Assembly (NCBI GenBank): GCA_963742865.1
Contig: CAVUNW010000076.1
Coordinates: forward strand, 30,599-94,598
Source of the DNA: Bog-532 sp963742865
Lineage (GTDB): Bacteria > Actinomycetota > Actinomycetes > Streptosporangiales > Streptosporangiaceae
Direction of reading: 5' to 3'
Length of the DNA: 64,000 nt
Part shown: positions 10,709-19,645 of the stretch, piece after piece
Layout of the letters: each line of letters starts with the position of its first letter
Numbering within the stretch: position 1 is the stretch's first letter
Notes under the pieces: generated by a model
The model's input: only the letters and a program-made list of their open reading frames with translations
Told to the model about the DNA's origin: nothing
Database searches by the model: none
Translations under genes and position numbers: made by a program

Positions 10709-11242
10709 GTGGGCGACCGAGACGAACTACTCCAGGCCATCCGGACCGAGGCCGTGATCCGCGGCGACTTCGTGCTGTCGTCCGGGCAGCGGGCCAGCTG
10801 GTATGTGGACCTGCGGCGTGTCCTGCTGGCCGGGCGGTTCGCGCCGGTCGCCGGGCGCGTGATGCTGGCCGCCACCGCCGACCTGGCGTACGAGTCCGTG
10901 GGGGGGCTCACCCTGGGCGCGGATCCGGTCGCGGCCGCGATGATGCACGCGGCCGCGCGCGGCGGCCGCGTGCTCGACGCCTTCGTGGTCCGCAAGGGTG
11001 AGAAGGCGCACGGGCTGCAGCGGCGGATCGAGGGCCCCGACGTCAAGGGCCGGCGGGTGCTGGCCGTCGAGGACACGTCGACCACGGGCAGCTCGGTGCT
11101 GATGGCGGTCGAGGCCCTGCAGGAGGCCGGGGCGGAGGTAGCCGGCGTGGCCGTGCTCGTCGACCGGGGCGCCCGGGAGCGCGTCGCCGGCCTCGGGCTG
11201 CCCTACCGCGCCGCGTATACCCAGGCCGACCTGGGTGTGTGA
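10709..11242 (+). CDS. pyrE: Orotate phosphoribosyltransferase
   Basis: The enzyme converts orotate and PRPP to OMP in de novo pyrimidine synthesis. The type I phosphoribosyltransferase fold is seen with the PRPP-binding motif VLAVEDTSTTGSS at about residue 118, a substrate region GLTLGADPVAAAM near residue 68, and the flexible loop VRKGEKAHGLQ near 95. At 177 residues it is typical of short actinobacterial PyrE. The GTG start at 10709 has no strong ribosome binding site. The gene stands alone, away from the main pyr operon. Confidence 0.95.
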   Translation: MGDRDELLQAIRTEAVIRGDFVLSSGQRASWYVDLRRVLLAGRFAPVAGRVMLAATADLAYESVGGLTLGADPVAAAMMHAAARGGRVLDAFVVRKGEKAHGLQRRIEGPDVKGRRVLAVEDTSTTGSSVLMAVEALQEAGAEVAGVAVLVDRGARERVAGLGLPYRAAYTQADLGV

Positions 11243-11272
11243 ACCTGCGCCCAGAAGCCGGGAAAGCCGGCC

Positions 11273-11392
11273 TCAGAGCGACCCGTACAGGGCGAGCCCT
11301 CCCACGACCAGCAGGACGATAAGGACAAAGATGCCACTGCCGACGGCTACGTAGCGGCCGGTTCCGAGGGGATCTGACTTATGGCGGCCCAC
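11273..11392 (-). CDS. 39-residue single-span membrane protein
   Basis: A short frame on the minus strand starts GTG at 11392 with MGRHKSDPLG. It continues into one clear hydrophobic helix (IFVLIVLLVVGGLALY) and ends three residues later. The charged N-terminus followed by a single span is typical of actinomycete small membrane proteins that begin MGRH. There is no good ribosome binding site. It lies 49 bp downstream of the DedA gene on the same strand and may share its transcript. No function can be assigned. Confidence 0.5.
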   Translation of the reverse strand: MGRHKSDPLGTGRYVAVGSGIFVLIVLLVVGGLALYGSL

Positions 11393-11441
11393 GGGGGGAG
11401 ATTAACCCCGAACCCGACAGATGGGTGCCTTTATCCCGGAT

Positions 11442-12044
11442 TCAGCCACGACCGCCCGCCGCTTCCCGCCGGAAGGCACGCAGCCGGATGACGATGAATC
11501 CGGCGATCGCGGCCACCACGAGCACAACCACGATGTAGCCGATGATCGAGACGTCGCGCGCGACGCTGTGCCAGGCACTGCCGACCGCGTAGCCGAGGGT
11601 TGACAGCGCCGACACGTAGACGACGGTGCCGATCAGGCTGAGGACGGCAAACCGGGCCAGCGGCATCTCGATCAGGCCCGCGACGATCGAGGTGAAGGCG
11701 CGCACGACGGGAATCATCCGGCCCACGGGGACGGCCCAGGCGCCGCGCCCCTCCAGGAACCGCTCGGCCCGGTCCACGTCCGAGCGGGTGATCAGCACGT
11801 ACCGGCCGACCTTGTCGACCAGCGGGCGGCCACCCCAGCGGCCCACGGCGAAGGAGGTACACGACCCGGCGAGCTCGGCCAGCGTCCCGACGATGATCAC
11901 CAGCGCGAGGCTCAGGTGCCCCTGATAGGCCAGCACCCCCGCGAAGCCGAAGGTGACCTCCGAGGAGATGGGCACACAGCACGCCTCAAGAAATGCGAAA
12001 AGGATGAGCGCGCCGTAGCCCGCTGAGGTCAGGAAACTCTCCAT
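11442..12044 (-). CDS. DedA-family membrane protein
   Basis: This inner-membrane protein belongs to the DedA/VTT family, whose members translocate undecaprenyl phosphate or phospholipids across the membrane. Hydrophobic segments cover most of its 200 residues. The family features are an early re-entrant region with acidic residue (FLEACCVPISSEVTFGFAG), the G-R-x-G motif (FAVGRWGG), and the conserved FLEGRGAWAVPVGRMIPVVR segment with its conserved arginines. ATG 12044 has GGAGG directly upstream. The transported lipid is inferred from the family only. Confidence 0.9.
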   Translation of the reverse strand: MESFLTSAGYGALILFAFLEACCVPISSEVTFGFAGVLAYQGHLSLALVIIVGTLAELAGSCTSFAVGRWGGRPLVDKVGRYVLITRSDVDRAERFLEGRGAWAVPVGRMIPVVRAFTSIVAGLIEMPLARFAVLSLIGTVVYVSALSTLGYAVGSAWHSVARDVSIIGYIVVVLVVAAIAGFIVIRLRAFRREAAGGRG

Positions 12045-12166
12045 AGGCCTCCAGTTCTATCGCATTTGCTCTGGCCCGGAGCCGTAAGCGGCCAGACCCT
12101 TGATACCCACGCGCGGCTTACTTCGCCATACTGTGAACTTCAAAGGCAATAAGAGAGGCCAGGGCT

Positions 12167-13186
12167 ATGCCTATCGCGACTCCAGAGATCTACGCCCAGA
12201 TGCTTGACCGGGCCAAGCAGCAGGGCTTTGCCTATCCAGCGATCAATGTGACATCCAGTCAGACGCTCAATGCCGCGCTGCGCGGCTTCGCCGACGCTGA
12301 AAGCGACGGGATTGTCCAGGTGTCCACGGGAGGCGCCGAGTACCTGTCCGGGTCGGTCAAGGACATGGTCACCGGGGCCAGCGCGCTCGCGGAGTTCGCC
12401 CGGGTCGTGGCGGCCAGGATCCCGGTCAACATCGCGCTGCACACCGACCACTGCCCCAAGGGCAAGCTCGACGCTTACATGCGCCCGCTGGTGAAGATCT
12501 CCCAGGACCGGGTTGCGCGGGGCCTGGACCCGCTGTTCCAGTCGCACATGTGGGACGGTTCCGCCGTGCCGCTGGACGAGAACCTTGACATCGCCTCCGA
12601 ACTGCTCGATGAGTGCGCCAAGGCCCACATCATCATGGAAATGGAGATCGGCGTGGTCGGCGGCGAAGAGGACGGCGTCGTCGGCGAGATCAACGAGAAG
12701 CTGTACACCACGCCGGAGGACGCTCTCGCGACGGCCGAGAAGCTCGGCCTCGGCGAGCGGGGCCGGTACATCCTGGCCGCTACGTTCGGCAACGTACACG
12801 GCGTCTACAAGCCGGGCCACGTGAAGCTGCGGCCGTCGGTGCTCAAGGAGATCCAGGACGCGGTCGGCGCCAAGTACGGCCGGGAAAAGCCGTTCGACCT
12901 GGTCTTCCACGGCGGCTCGGGATCGGCGCTGGAGGAAATCCGCGAAGCCATCTCTTACGGCGTGGTCAAGATGAACGTCGACACCGACACCCAGTACGCC
13001 TTCACCCGGCCCGTCGCCGGGCACATGTTCACCAAATACGACGGCGTGCTGAAGGTGGACGGTGACGTCGGCCGCAAGAAGGACTACGACCCGCGGGCCT
13101 GGGGCAAGGCGGGCGAGCAGGGCATGGCCGACCGCGTCGTGCACGCCTGCGAGGACCTGTTGTCCGCAGGCACGCGGCTGGCCTGA
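12167..13186 (+). CDS. fba: Class II fructose-bisphosphate aldolase
   Basis: The enzyme cleaves fructose-1,6-bisphosphate to DHAP and glyceraldehyde-3-phosphate in glycolysis and works in reverse in gluconeogenesis. Zinc-dependent class II features are present: the HTDHCPKGKLD segment with catalytic Asp and zinc His near residues 92-96, the EMEIGVVGGEEDGV glutamates, the loop TFGNVHGVYKPGHV with a zinc His, and LVFHGGSGS near the C-terminus with the third His. At 339 residues it matches actinobacterial type A enzymes. ATG 12167 follows a weak purine stretch. It is transcribed toward a DUF3151 gene. Confidence 0.96.
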   Translation: MPIATPEIYAQMLDRAKQQGFAYPAINVTSSQTLNAALRGFADAESDGIVQVSTGGAEYLSGSVKDMVTGASALAEFARVVAARIPVNIALHTDHCPKGKLDAYMRPLVKISQDRVARGLDPLFQSHMWDGSAVPLDENLDIASELLDECAKAHIIMEMEIGVVGGEEDGVVGEINEKLYTTPEDALATAEKLGLGERGRYILAATFGNVHGVYKPGHVKLRPSVLKEIQDAVGAKYGREKPFDLVFHGGSGSALEEIREAISYGVVKMNVDTDTQYAFTRPVAGHMFTKYDGVLKVDGDVGRKKDYDPRAWGKAGEQGMADRVVHACEDLLSAGTRLA

Positions 13187-13223
13187 ACCGCAGCCGGGAT
13201 ACTGGTCTGAACCGCAGCCGGGA
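13183..13223 (+). repeat. 17-bp direct repeat at the fba stop / DUF3151 start
   Basis: CTGAACCGCAGCCGGGA occurs at 13183-13199 and again at 13207-13223 (24-bp period). The first copy contains the fba stop codon. The second carries the GGGAG that serves as ribosome binding site for the next gene. It looks like a small local duplication. Confidence 0.85.
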
Positions 13224-13230
13224 GACCTAA

Positions 13231-13662
13231 ATGGAACGCAAGGACCTGCTCGCCGGGCCCGGCCTCACCGCCGGGCCCGCGCCGACCTACCTGCCCGCCG
13301 ACCCGGACGCGGACCAGGCGCTCCGGACCGGGACGGACCTGACCGACGCGGCCGCGCGCTTTCCCGCGTCGTCGGCGGCCTGGGCCGCCCTGGCCGAGCG
13401 GGCGTTCGGCAATGGTGAGGTGGTCACCGCCTACGCGTACGCCCGGACCGGGTACCACCGCGGCCTTGATCAGCTGCGCCGGGCCGGCTGGCGCGGCAAC
13501 GGCCCGGTGCCGTGGGAACACGAGCCGAACCGCGGCTTCCTTCGGTCCCTGCACATGCTCGCCGCGTCCGCCGCCGCCATCGGCGAAGACGACGAAGCCG
13601 CCCGCTGCCGGAAGTTCCTGGCCGACACCAGCCCCGAAGCCGCGAGAGAGCTAGAGGGCTAG
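13231..13662 (+). CDS. DUF3151-family protein
   Basis: This 143-residue soluble protein belongs to the actinobacterial DUF3151 family. Recognised features are AWAALAERAF followed by TAYAYARTGYHRGLDQLRRAGW and the signature PVPWEHEPNRGFLRSLHMLA, then a short helix around IGEDDEAARCRKFL. The family is helical and of unknown function. Its position directly after fba is commonly conserved in actinobacteria. ATG 13231 uses the GGGAG in the second copy of the local repeat. Confidence 0.88.
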   Translation: MERKDLLAGPGLTAGPAPTYLPADPDADQALRTGTDLTDAAARFPASSAAWAALAERAFGNGEVVTAYAYARTGYHRGLDQLRRAGWRGNGPVPWEHEPNRGFLRSLHMLAASAAAIGEDDEAARCRKFLADTSPEAARELEG

Positions 13663-13920
13663 AGGTATCCCGACGGGTTACGGACCGTGGCGGAACGAAG
13701 CTCCGACCGCCAGCGACCCGGGCCTCCGGCCCGGTGAGCGGCGGTGCTACGGCGAGCACCCCAGCGGGGCGCGGAGCGCAGCGGGGGTTCCAGGGGGTCG
13801 TCCCCCTGGGCCAGCACAGGGTAACCTCATGGGGTAAGAGCCCCTGCGGCCAGGGTGTCATGCGACGACTAAGAGCTGGCGGGGGCTTCGCAATGCTTTA
13901 TCCCAGGAGGGACAAGCCCC
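13663..13920. repeat. Structured intergenic element upstream of purA
   Basis: This gap holds several hairpins and no supported gene. CCGGGCC-TCC-GGCCCGG is at 13718-13734, and the very stable CCAGGGGG-TCGT-CCCCCTGG is at 13790-13809. A palindromic-looking stretch (GGGGCGCGGAGCGCAGCGGGGG) lies between them. The style resembles dispersed REP-like intergenic elements seen in actinomycete genomes, but no second copy exists in this window. The purA ribosome binding site (GGAGG) is at its 3' edge. Confidence 0.5.
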
Positions 13921-15204
13921 GTGCCGGCCATTGTGCTCGTCGGCGCCCAGTGGGGTGACGAAGGAAAGGGCAAGGCGACCGACCTGCTCGGCGACCGGGT
14001 CCACTACGTCGTCAGGTATCAGGGCGGAAACAACGCGGGCCACACGGTGGTCATCGGCGATCAGAGCTACGCCCTGCACATGCTGCCGTCCGGTGTGCTC
14101 TCCCCCGACGTGGTGCCGGTCATCGGCAACGGCGTCGTGGTCGATCCCCGAGTGCTGCTGGAGGAGATCGACTCGCTCGAGGCCCGCGGCGTGTCCTGCG
14201 CGAAGCTGCTGGTCTCGGCGAACGCGCACCTGATCATGCCCTACCACCGTGCGCTGGACAAAGTGACCGAGCGATACCTGGGCAGCGCGCGGATCGGCAC
14301 CACCGGCCGCGGGATCGGCCCCACCTACGGCGACAAGATCGCCCGGGTCGGGATCCGCGTCCAGGACCTCTTCGACCCCGGGATCTTCCGGCAGAAGCTG
14401 GAACTGGTGCTGCGCGAGAAGAACCAGATGCTGACCAAGGTCTACAACCGCCGCGCCATCGAGCCCGCCGGGATCGCGGACGAGTACATCGGCTACGGCG
14501 AACGGCTGCGGCCCTACGTCGCCGACACCAGCCTGGTCCTCGGCCAGGCGCTGGACGAAGGCCGGGTCGTGCTGCTCGAGGGCGCCCAGGCGACCATGCT
14601 GGACGTCGACCACGGCACCTACCCGTTCGTCACCTCATCCTCGCCGACCGCCGGCGGGGCGTGCGTGGGCTCGGGCGTCGGCCCGACCCGGATCACGAAG
14701 GTCATCGGCATCGCCAAGGCGTACACCACCCGGGTCGGCGCGGGCCCGTTCCCGACCGAGCTGACCGACGAGCAGGGCGAGTGGCTGCGCCGGACCGGCG
14801 GTGAGTACGGCGTCACGACGGGACGGCCGCGCCGCACCGGCTGGTTCGACGCCGTCGTCGCGCGGTACTCGACCCGGGTGAACGGCATCACCGATTACTT
14901 CCTCACCAAGCTGGACGTGCTGTCCACCCTGGACAAGGTGCCCGTATGCGTGGCCTATGAGGTCGATGGGAAGCGCTGCGACGAGCTGCCCACGACGCAG
15001 ACTGACTTCCACCACGCGCGGCCGGTGTATGAGTACCTGGACGGCTGGTGGGAGGACGTCTCGCAGGCGCAGTCCTTCGCTGACCTGCCGCCCAACGCCC
15101 AGCGCTACGTACAGGCCATTGAGGAAATGATCGGCGCGCCGGTCTGCGCGGTCGGCGTCGGCCCCCGGCGCGACCAGACCCTGCAGATTCGCGATCTGAT
15201 CTGA
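13921..15204 (+). CDS. purA: Adenylosuccinate synthetase
   Basis: The enzyme makes adenylosuccinate from IMP, aspartate and GTP, the first committed step to AMP. The N-terminal GTP-binding P-loop GAQWGDEGKGKATD is at about residues 7-20, with the catalytic Asp and His41 (NAGHTVV). IMP-binding TTGRGIGPTYGDK is near residue 130, and the C-terminal Asp/GTP loop RRTGWFD follows. At 427 residues the length is canonical. The GTG start has GGAGG about 10 bases upstream. It is followed 42 bp later by purD. Confidence 0.97.
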   Translation: MPAIVLVGAQWGDEGKGKATDLLGDRVHYVVRYQGGNNAGHTVVIGDQSYALHMLPSGVLSPDVVPVIGNGVVVDPRVLLEEIDSLEARGVSCAKLLVSANAHLIMPYHRALDKVTERYLGSARIGTTGRGIGPTYGDKIARVGIRVQDLFDPGIFRQKLELVLREKNQMLTKVYNRRAIEPAGIADEYIGYGERLRPYVADTSLVLGQALDEGRVVLLEGAQATMLDVDHGTYPFVTSSSPTAGGACVGSGVGPTRITKVIGIAKAYTTRVGAGPFPTELTDEQGEWLRRTGGEYGVTTGRPRRTGWFDAVVARYSTRVNGITDYFLTKLDVLSTLDKVPVCVAYEVDGKRCDELPTTQTDFHHARPVYEYLDGWWEDVSQAQSFADLPPNAQRYVQAIEEMIGAPVCAVGVGPRRDQTLQIRDLI

Positions 15205-15246
15205 TGCGGGATCTGCGGCCGGAAATTAGCCGGTAGGCTCGCCGCC

Positions 15247-16560
15247 GTGCGCGTTCTAGTGATCGGTTCCGGGGGCCGTGAGCACGCCATCGTCCGTGCG
15301 CTCGCCCGCGACCCGGCCGTGACCGCCCTGCACGCCGCGCCCGGTAACCCCGGGATCGCCGCGCTGGCCGCGACCTCCGGGATCGCCGCCTCCGATCCGG
15401 CCGCGATCGCCGCACTGGCCCGGGAACTTCGCACAGACCTGGTGGTGATCGGGCCGGAGGCGCCGCTCGTGGCGGGGGCCGCGGACGCGGTGCGCGAGGC
15501 CGGGATCCCGTGTTTCGGGCCCGGCGCCGCCGCGGCCATGATCGAGGGCTCCAAGACGTTCGCCAAGGAGGTCATGGCCGAGGCCGGCATCCCGACCGCC
15601 GCGGCGCGCAGCTGCGTGACGGCCGCGGAAGCGGACGCGGCCCTGGCCGAGTTCGGGCCGCCGTACGTGGTGAAGGACGACGGGCTGGCCGCCGGCAAGG
15701 GCGTGCTGGTCACCACGGACGCCACGGCCGCGCGGGCGCACGCACGGTCGGCCGCCCGGGTCGTCATCGAAGAGTTCCTCGACGGGCCCGAGGTGTCACT
15801 GTTCGCGGTCTGCGACGGGACGACGGCCGTGCCGCTGCTGCCGGCCCAGGACTTCAAGCGGGCCCTCGACGGTGATCTCGGCCCGAACACCGGCGGAATG
15901 GGGGCCTACACGCCGCTCCCCTGGGCCCCGCCCGGCCTGACCGACGAGGTGATGGCGACCGTCGTCCGGCCCGCGGTCGACGCGATGCGCCGCCGCGGCA
16001 CGCCGTACCGCGGGCTGCTGTACGCGGGTCTCGCCCTGACCGCCGCGGGTGTCCGGGTGGTCGAGTTCAACGCCCGCTTCGGTGACCCGGAGACACAGGT
16101 GGTCCTCGACCGGCTGGAGACGCCGCTGGCCGGTCTGCTGTACGCCGCCGCCACCGGCGATCTGGCCGGGCAGGACACCTTGCGCTGGCTTCCCGGCGCC
16201 GCGGTGACGGTCGTCGTCGCGGCGGAAGGCTACCCCGGACGGCCCGCCGCCGGCGATGCCATCGGCGGCCTGGACGAGGCCGGGCGCGTGCCGGGCGCGT
16301 ACGTGCTGCAGGCGGGCACGGCCGCCGGGCCCGACGGCGTGCTCCGGTCGGCCGGGGGGCGGGTCCTGGATATCGTCGGTACGGGGGGAAATATCGGGGC
16401 CGCTCGCGTCGCTGCTTACGAGGCGGCGGCCCGGATCCAGCTGCGCGGAGGCTGGTGGCGCGGCGACATCGCCGCGGCCGCGGGCCGCCCCGTGGCTGCG
16501 GCGGGAGCGGATACCCAGGTGCCCGCCGGTACCCAGAGGGGAGACGGGATCGGGTCATGA
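15247..16560 (+). CDS. purD: Phosphoribosylamine-glycine ligase (GAR synthetase)
   Basis: PurD ligates glycine to phosphoribosylamine with ATP in purine synthesis. The ATP-grasp layout is visible: N-terminal VLVIGSGGREHAIV (residues 3-16), the IGPEAPLVAG loop, ATP-binding PYVVKDDGLAAGKGV near residue 140, and the metal-binding segment VEFNARFGDPETQ near 275. It is slightly longer at the C-terminus than most PurD because of a tail after the C domain that reaches the next start codon. Its stop overlaps the purB start (ATGA), so the two are translationally coupled. Confidence 0.96.
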   Translation: MRVLVIGSGGREHAIVRALARDPAVTALHAAPGNPGIAALAATSGIAASDPAAIAALARELRTDLVVIGPEAPLVAGAADAVREAGIPCFGPGAAAAMIEGSKTFAKEVMAEAGIPTAAARSCVTAAEADAALAEFGPPYVVKDDGLAAGKGVLVTTDATAARAHARSAARVVIEEFLDGPEVSLFAVCDGTTAVPLLPAQDFKRALDGDLGPNTGGMGAYTPLPWAPPGLTDEVMATVVRPAVDAMRRRGTPYRGLLYAGLALTAAGVRVVEFNARFGDPETQVVLDRLETPLAGLLYAAATGDLAGQDTLRWLPGAAVTVVVAAEGYPGRPAAGDAIGGLDEAGRVPGAYVLQAGTAAGPDGVLRSAGGRVLDIVGTGGNIGAARVAAYEAAARIQLRGGWWRGDIAAAAGRPVAAAGADTQVPAGTQRGDGIGS

Positions 16561-17864
16561 TCAGCCGGTACACGCTTCCCGAGATGGGTCAGGTCTGGAG
16601 CGAGGCCCACAAGTACGAGCTGTGGTGCCGGGTCGAAACCCTGGTCCTGGAGGCCAACGCCCAGGCGGGGACCGTCCCGGCCGACAGCGTCGCCCCGGTG
16701 CGCGCGGCTGCGCCGCCGACGCCGGAGGCGGTCGCCGAGGTGGAGGCGGTCACCGACCATGACGTGATCGCGTTCCTGACCGCCTGGGCGGACAACACCT
16801 CACCGCGCAGCGCCGCCGCCTACGTCCATTTCGGCATGACGTCGTCGGACCTGGTCGACACGGCGCTGGCCCTGCAGCTGACCGAGGCGACCGACATCCT
16901 GCTGGCCAAGTCCAGCGCCCTGGTGGCCGCGCTGCGGGACCACGCGCTGGCGCACCGCGCCACCTTGCGGCCGGGACGCACCCACGGGATCCACGCCGAG
17001 CCGGACGTCTGGGGGCACCGCGTGGCGGACTTCGCGTTCGCCGCGGCGCGCGCCCGGGACCGCATCCGGCGAGCCCGGGACGCCGTGGCGGTCGGCAAGC
17101 TGTCCGGCCCGGTCGGCAACTACTCCAATATCGCGCCGGAGGTCGAGGCGGCGGTCATGCCCGCGCTCGGCCTGCGGCCGGCCGATGTCGCCACCCAGGT
17201 TGTCATGCGGGACGGGATCGCGGAGTGGGTCAGCGCACTGGCCCTGGCCGCCACCGTGTGCGAGGCGGTGGCCCTGGAGGTGCGGCACGGCCAGCGCACC
17301 GAGGTCCGTGAGCTGTCCGAGCCGTTCGGCCGGGGCCAGAAGGGCTCCTCGGCGATGCCGCACAAGAAGAACCCGATCCGGTCCGAGCGGATCTGCGGGC
17401 TGGCGCGGGTGGTGCGCGGCTACATCACGCCGGTGATGGAAGGCGTGCCGCTCTGGCACGAGCGCGACATCTCGCACTCCAGCGTGGAACGGATCGCGCT
17501 GCCCGACGTGGCCATCACCGTGGACTACCTGCTGCACCTCACCACCGGGCTGGTCAACGGCCTGGTCGTCGACGCCAAGCGGATGCGGGCCAACCTGGAC
17601 GCCACCGGCGGCCTCATCTACTCGTCGGCGGCGCTGCTGGAGCTGGTGGCCTCCGGTATGGCCCGTGAGGATGCCTACGCGCTGGTCCAGGCGGCGGCGA
17701 TGGAAACCTGGAACGCGGGTACACCGTTCCGCGACGCGCTGCGCAAGGAGGCCGCGGCCCGCGGGCAGTCGATCGACGAAGCGCGGCTGGATGAGGCGTG
17801 CCGCCCCGAGCGTTACGTGGCCCGCCTGGGACCGGTCTTCGCCCGGCTGGAGGGGCTGGCGTGA
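16557..17864 (+). CDS. purB: Adenylosuccinate lyase
   Basis: This lyase acts twice in purine synthesis, on SAICAR and on adenylosuccinate. The fumarase-superfamily signature GSSAMPHKKNPIRSE is at about residue 262. The catalytic His region TLRPGRTHGIHAEPDVWG and the early HFGMTSSDLVDTA are also present. At 435 residues it is the usual short bacterial PurB. ATG 16557 overlaps the purD stop. The following 187 bp up to murA hold no gene. Confidence 0.96.
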   Translation: MISRYTLPEMGQVWSEAHKYELWCRVETLVLEANAQAGTVPADSVAPVRAAAPPTPEAVAEVEAVTDHDVIAFLTAWADNTSPRSAAAYVHFGMTSSDLVDTALALQLTEATDILLAKSSALVAALRDHALAHRATLRPGRTHGIHAEPDVWGHRVADFAFAAARARDRIRRARDAVAVGKLSGPVGNYSNIAPEVEAAVMPALGLRPADVATQVVMRDGIAEWVSALALAATVCEAVALEVRHGQRTEVRELSEPFGRGQKGSSAMPHKKNPIRSERICGLARVVRGYITPVMEGVPLWHERDISHSSVERIALPDVAITVDYLLHLTTGLVNGLVVDAKRMRANLDATGGLIYSSAALLELVASGMAREDAYALVQAAAMETWNAGTPFRDALRKEAAARGQSIDEARLDEACRPERYVARLGPVFARLEGLA

Positions 17865-18051
17865 CGGCAAATCGTGTCAAGCCACCGCTCCCGGGGGGGA
17901 CGGATGGAATACTGGACAGCGCACTTGCACGGGGGGCCGCCGCGGTTCCGGCCATCCCCGCTCCCGCCCGGGGGCCATTCTGGCCCGCCGGGGCTGCACC
18001 GGCCACGCGCCGGTTTTCGTTCACCACCCCCTCGACAGGAGTTGCATCCAC

Positions 18052-19343
18052 ATGACGATGGGCACTGAGACCCGTTACCGCGTACGGGGCGGAGCGCCGC
18101 TGCACGGCACCGTCTTCGTGCAGGGCGCGAAGAACGCCGCGCTGAAGATGATCGCGGCCTCGCTTCTCGCCTCCAAGGGCCGTACGGTCCTGCGGAACGT
18201 GCCGCCCATTGAAGATGTACGCCGCGCCGTCGAGCTGGCCCAGGCGGTCGGGGCCATCGTCGAGTTTCACGAGGCGGAGCGGACGCTGGTGGTGGACGCA
18301 TCCCGGCTGAGCAGCCCCGTGCTGCCCGCCGAGATCGCCCGGAGGTTCCGCAGCTCGGTGCTGTTCGTGCCGCCCCTGCTTCACCGGCTCGGTGAGGCCG
18401 TCATCGAGGGCGTCGGCGGCTGCAACCTTGGCAACCGGGACCTCGACTTCCATTACCGCGGCTTCGCCCGGCTCGGTGCCGTGGTCGACGAGGGCGAATC
18501 GGTCATCCACATCAAGGCCGGCACGAACGGGCTGCGCGGGGCTCACCTGTACCTGGACACGCCGTCGCACACCGGTACCGAGAACCTGATCATGGCCGCG
18601 TCGCTCGCCCCCGGCACGACCATCATCGACAACGCGGCCCTCGAGCCGGAAGTGCTCGATGTCATCGCGTTCCTGACCAAGATGGGCGCGCGCATCACCG
18701 GTGGCGGGACCGGCTTCGTGACCGTGGAAGGGGTCAGCGAGCTGACGGCGGTGGAGCACACCGTGATGCCGGACCGGATCGACGCGGGCGTCTTCGCCAT
18801 GGCGGCCGCGATCACCGGCGGGGAGCTGAACCTGGTGGGCGGCTCGCTGGAGCATTTCGGCGTCGTGCGCTGGAAGCTGGAGCAGATGGGCGTGGAGTTC
18901 TCCACCCAGGGAGCCGTCCTGCAGGTCCGCCTGCCAATCCGCTCCGGCCGATCAACGTCATCACCTCCCCGTACCCGGGCTTCGCGACCGATCTCCAGTC
19001 ACCGATCATGGCGCTCGCCTGCCTGGCCGACGGTTCGAGCTACATCCGCGAGACCATCTTCGACGGCCGCTACACCCTCGTGGGCGAGCTGAATAAGATG
19101 GGCGCGAAGGTCGAGGTGGACGGGAACGCAGTCATCGTGCACGGCCCGAACACCCTGCACGGGGCCGAGGTGGTGGCGCACGACCTGCGCACCGGCATCG
19201 CCCTGATCCTGGCGGGCCTGATCGCCGAAGGCGAGACGGTGGTGGCGCCGGGATACCTGATCGACCGCGGGCACGCCTCCATCGCCCAGCGGCTCACCAC
19301 CCTCGGGGCCGATATCACGGTCGAGCCCGCGGCCTCGGTTTAA
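18052..19343 (+). CDS. murA: UDP-N-acetylglucosamine 1-carboxyvinyltransferase (frame broken once)
   Basis: MurA catalyses the first committed step of peptidoglycan synthesis, transferring enolpyruvyl from PEP to UDP-GlcNAc. The N-terminus GAKNAALKMIAASLL carries the conserved Lys-Asn. The family pattern continues through TGTENLIMAASLA and MPDRIDAGVFAMAAAITGG. Near 18935 the frame shifts by one base (one missing base in GTCCGCCTGCCAATCC). It then continues as RPINVITSPYPGFATDLQSP and DLRTGIALILAGLIAEG to the normal end. The gene is essential in bacteria, so the break is most likely an error in the sequence. ATG 18052 has AGGAG about 10 bases upstream; a second ATG lies at 18058. Confidence 0.9.
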
Positions 19344-19645
19344 CGGCACCCGGACCAGGGCATTAACCGCCCGCTCCGGGATAGTTTCGTTAAGTTGCCG
19401 GGGATAAACCGGTTTTGGGTTGGGTGAAGTGTGACTATTTTCGGCCTCGTGCGCCTCTTCACAAACTGAGCCGGATGAGTTACGAAAAGTACTGACCGGT
19501 ATCTCCGGGGCGAAGAGGCGGCGTAGATGTGCGGGATACGGCGGGCGGTTGGTGACCGAATACGGATGGGGTGAACGTTGAGCGCGCACGTCAGCGGCGA
19601 CCTTACGGGCCGCCTAGGGTTAACGGTCCACGGGGGAAAAGGCCG
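19344..19645. other. Intergenic region, probable promoter area
   Basis: These 302 bases between murA and the next gene are less G+C-rich than their surroundings (for example GTGAAGTGTGACTATTTTCG). They contain no supported gene. A promoter for the downstream regulator is likely here but I cannot fix -35 and -10 boxes. Confidence 0.4.

Noticed and set aside
10329..10757. Open reading frame of 142 codons upstream of pyrE
   Set aside because: Its composition changes from Ser/Thr-rich to Arg/Pro-rich low complexity and it has no family features. It overlaps pyrE in another frame.
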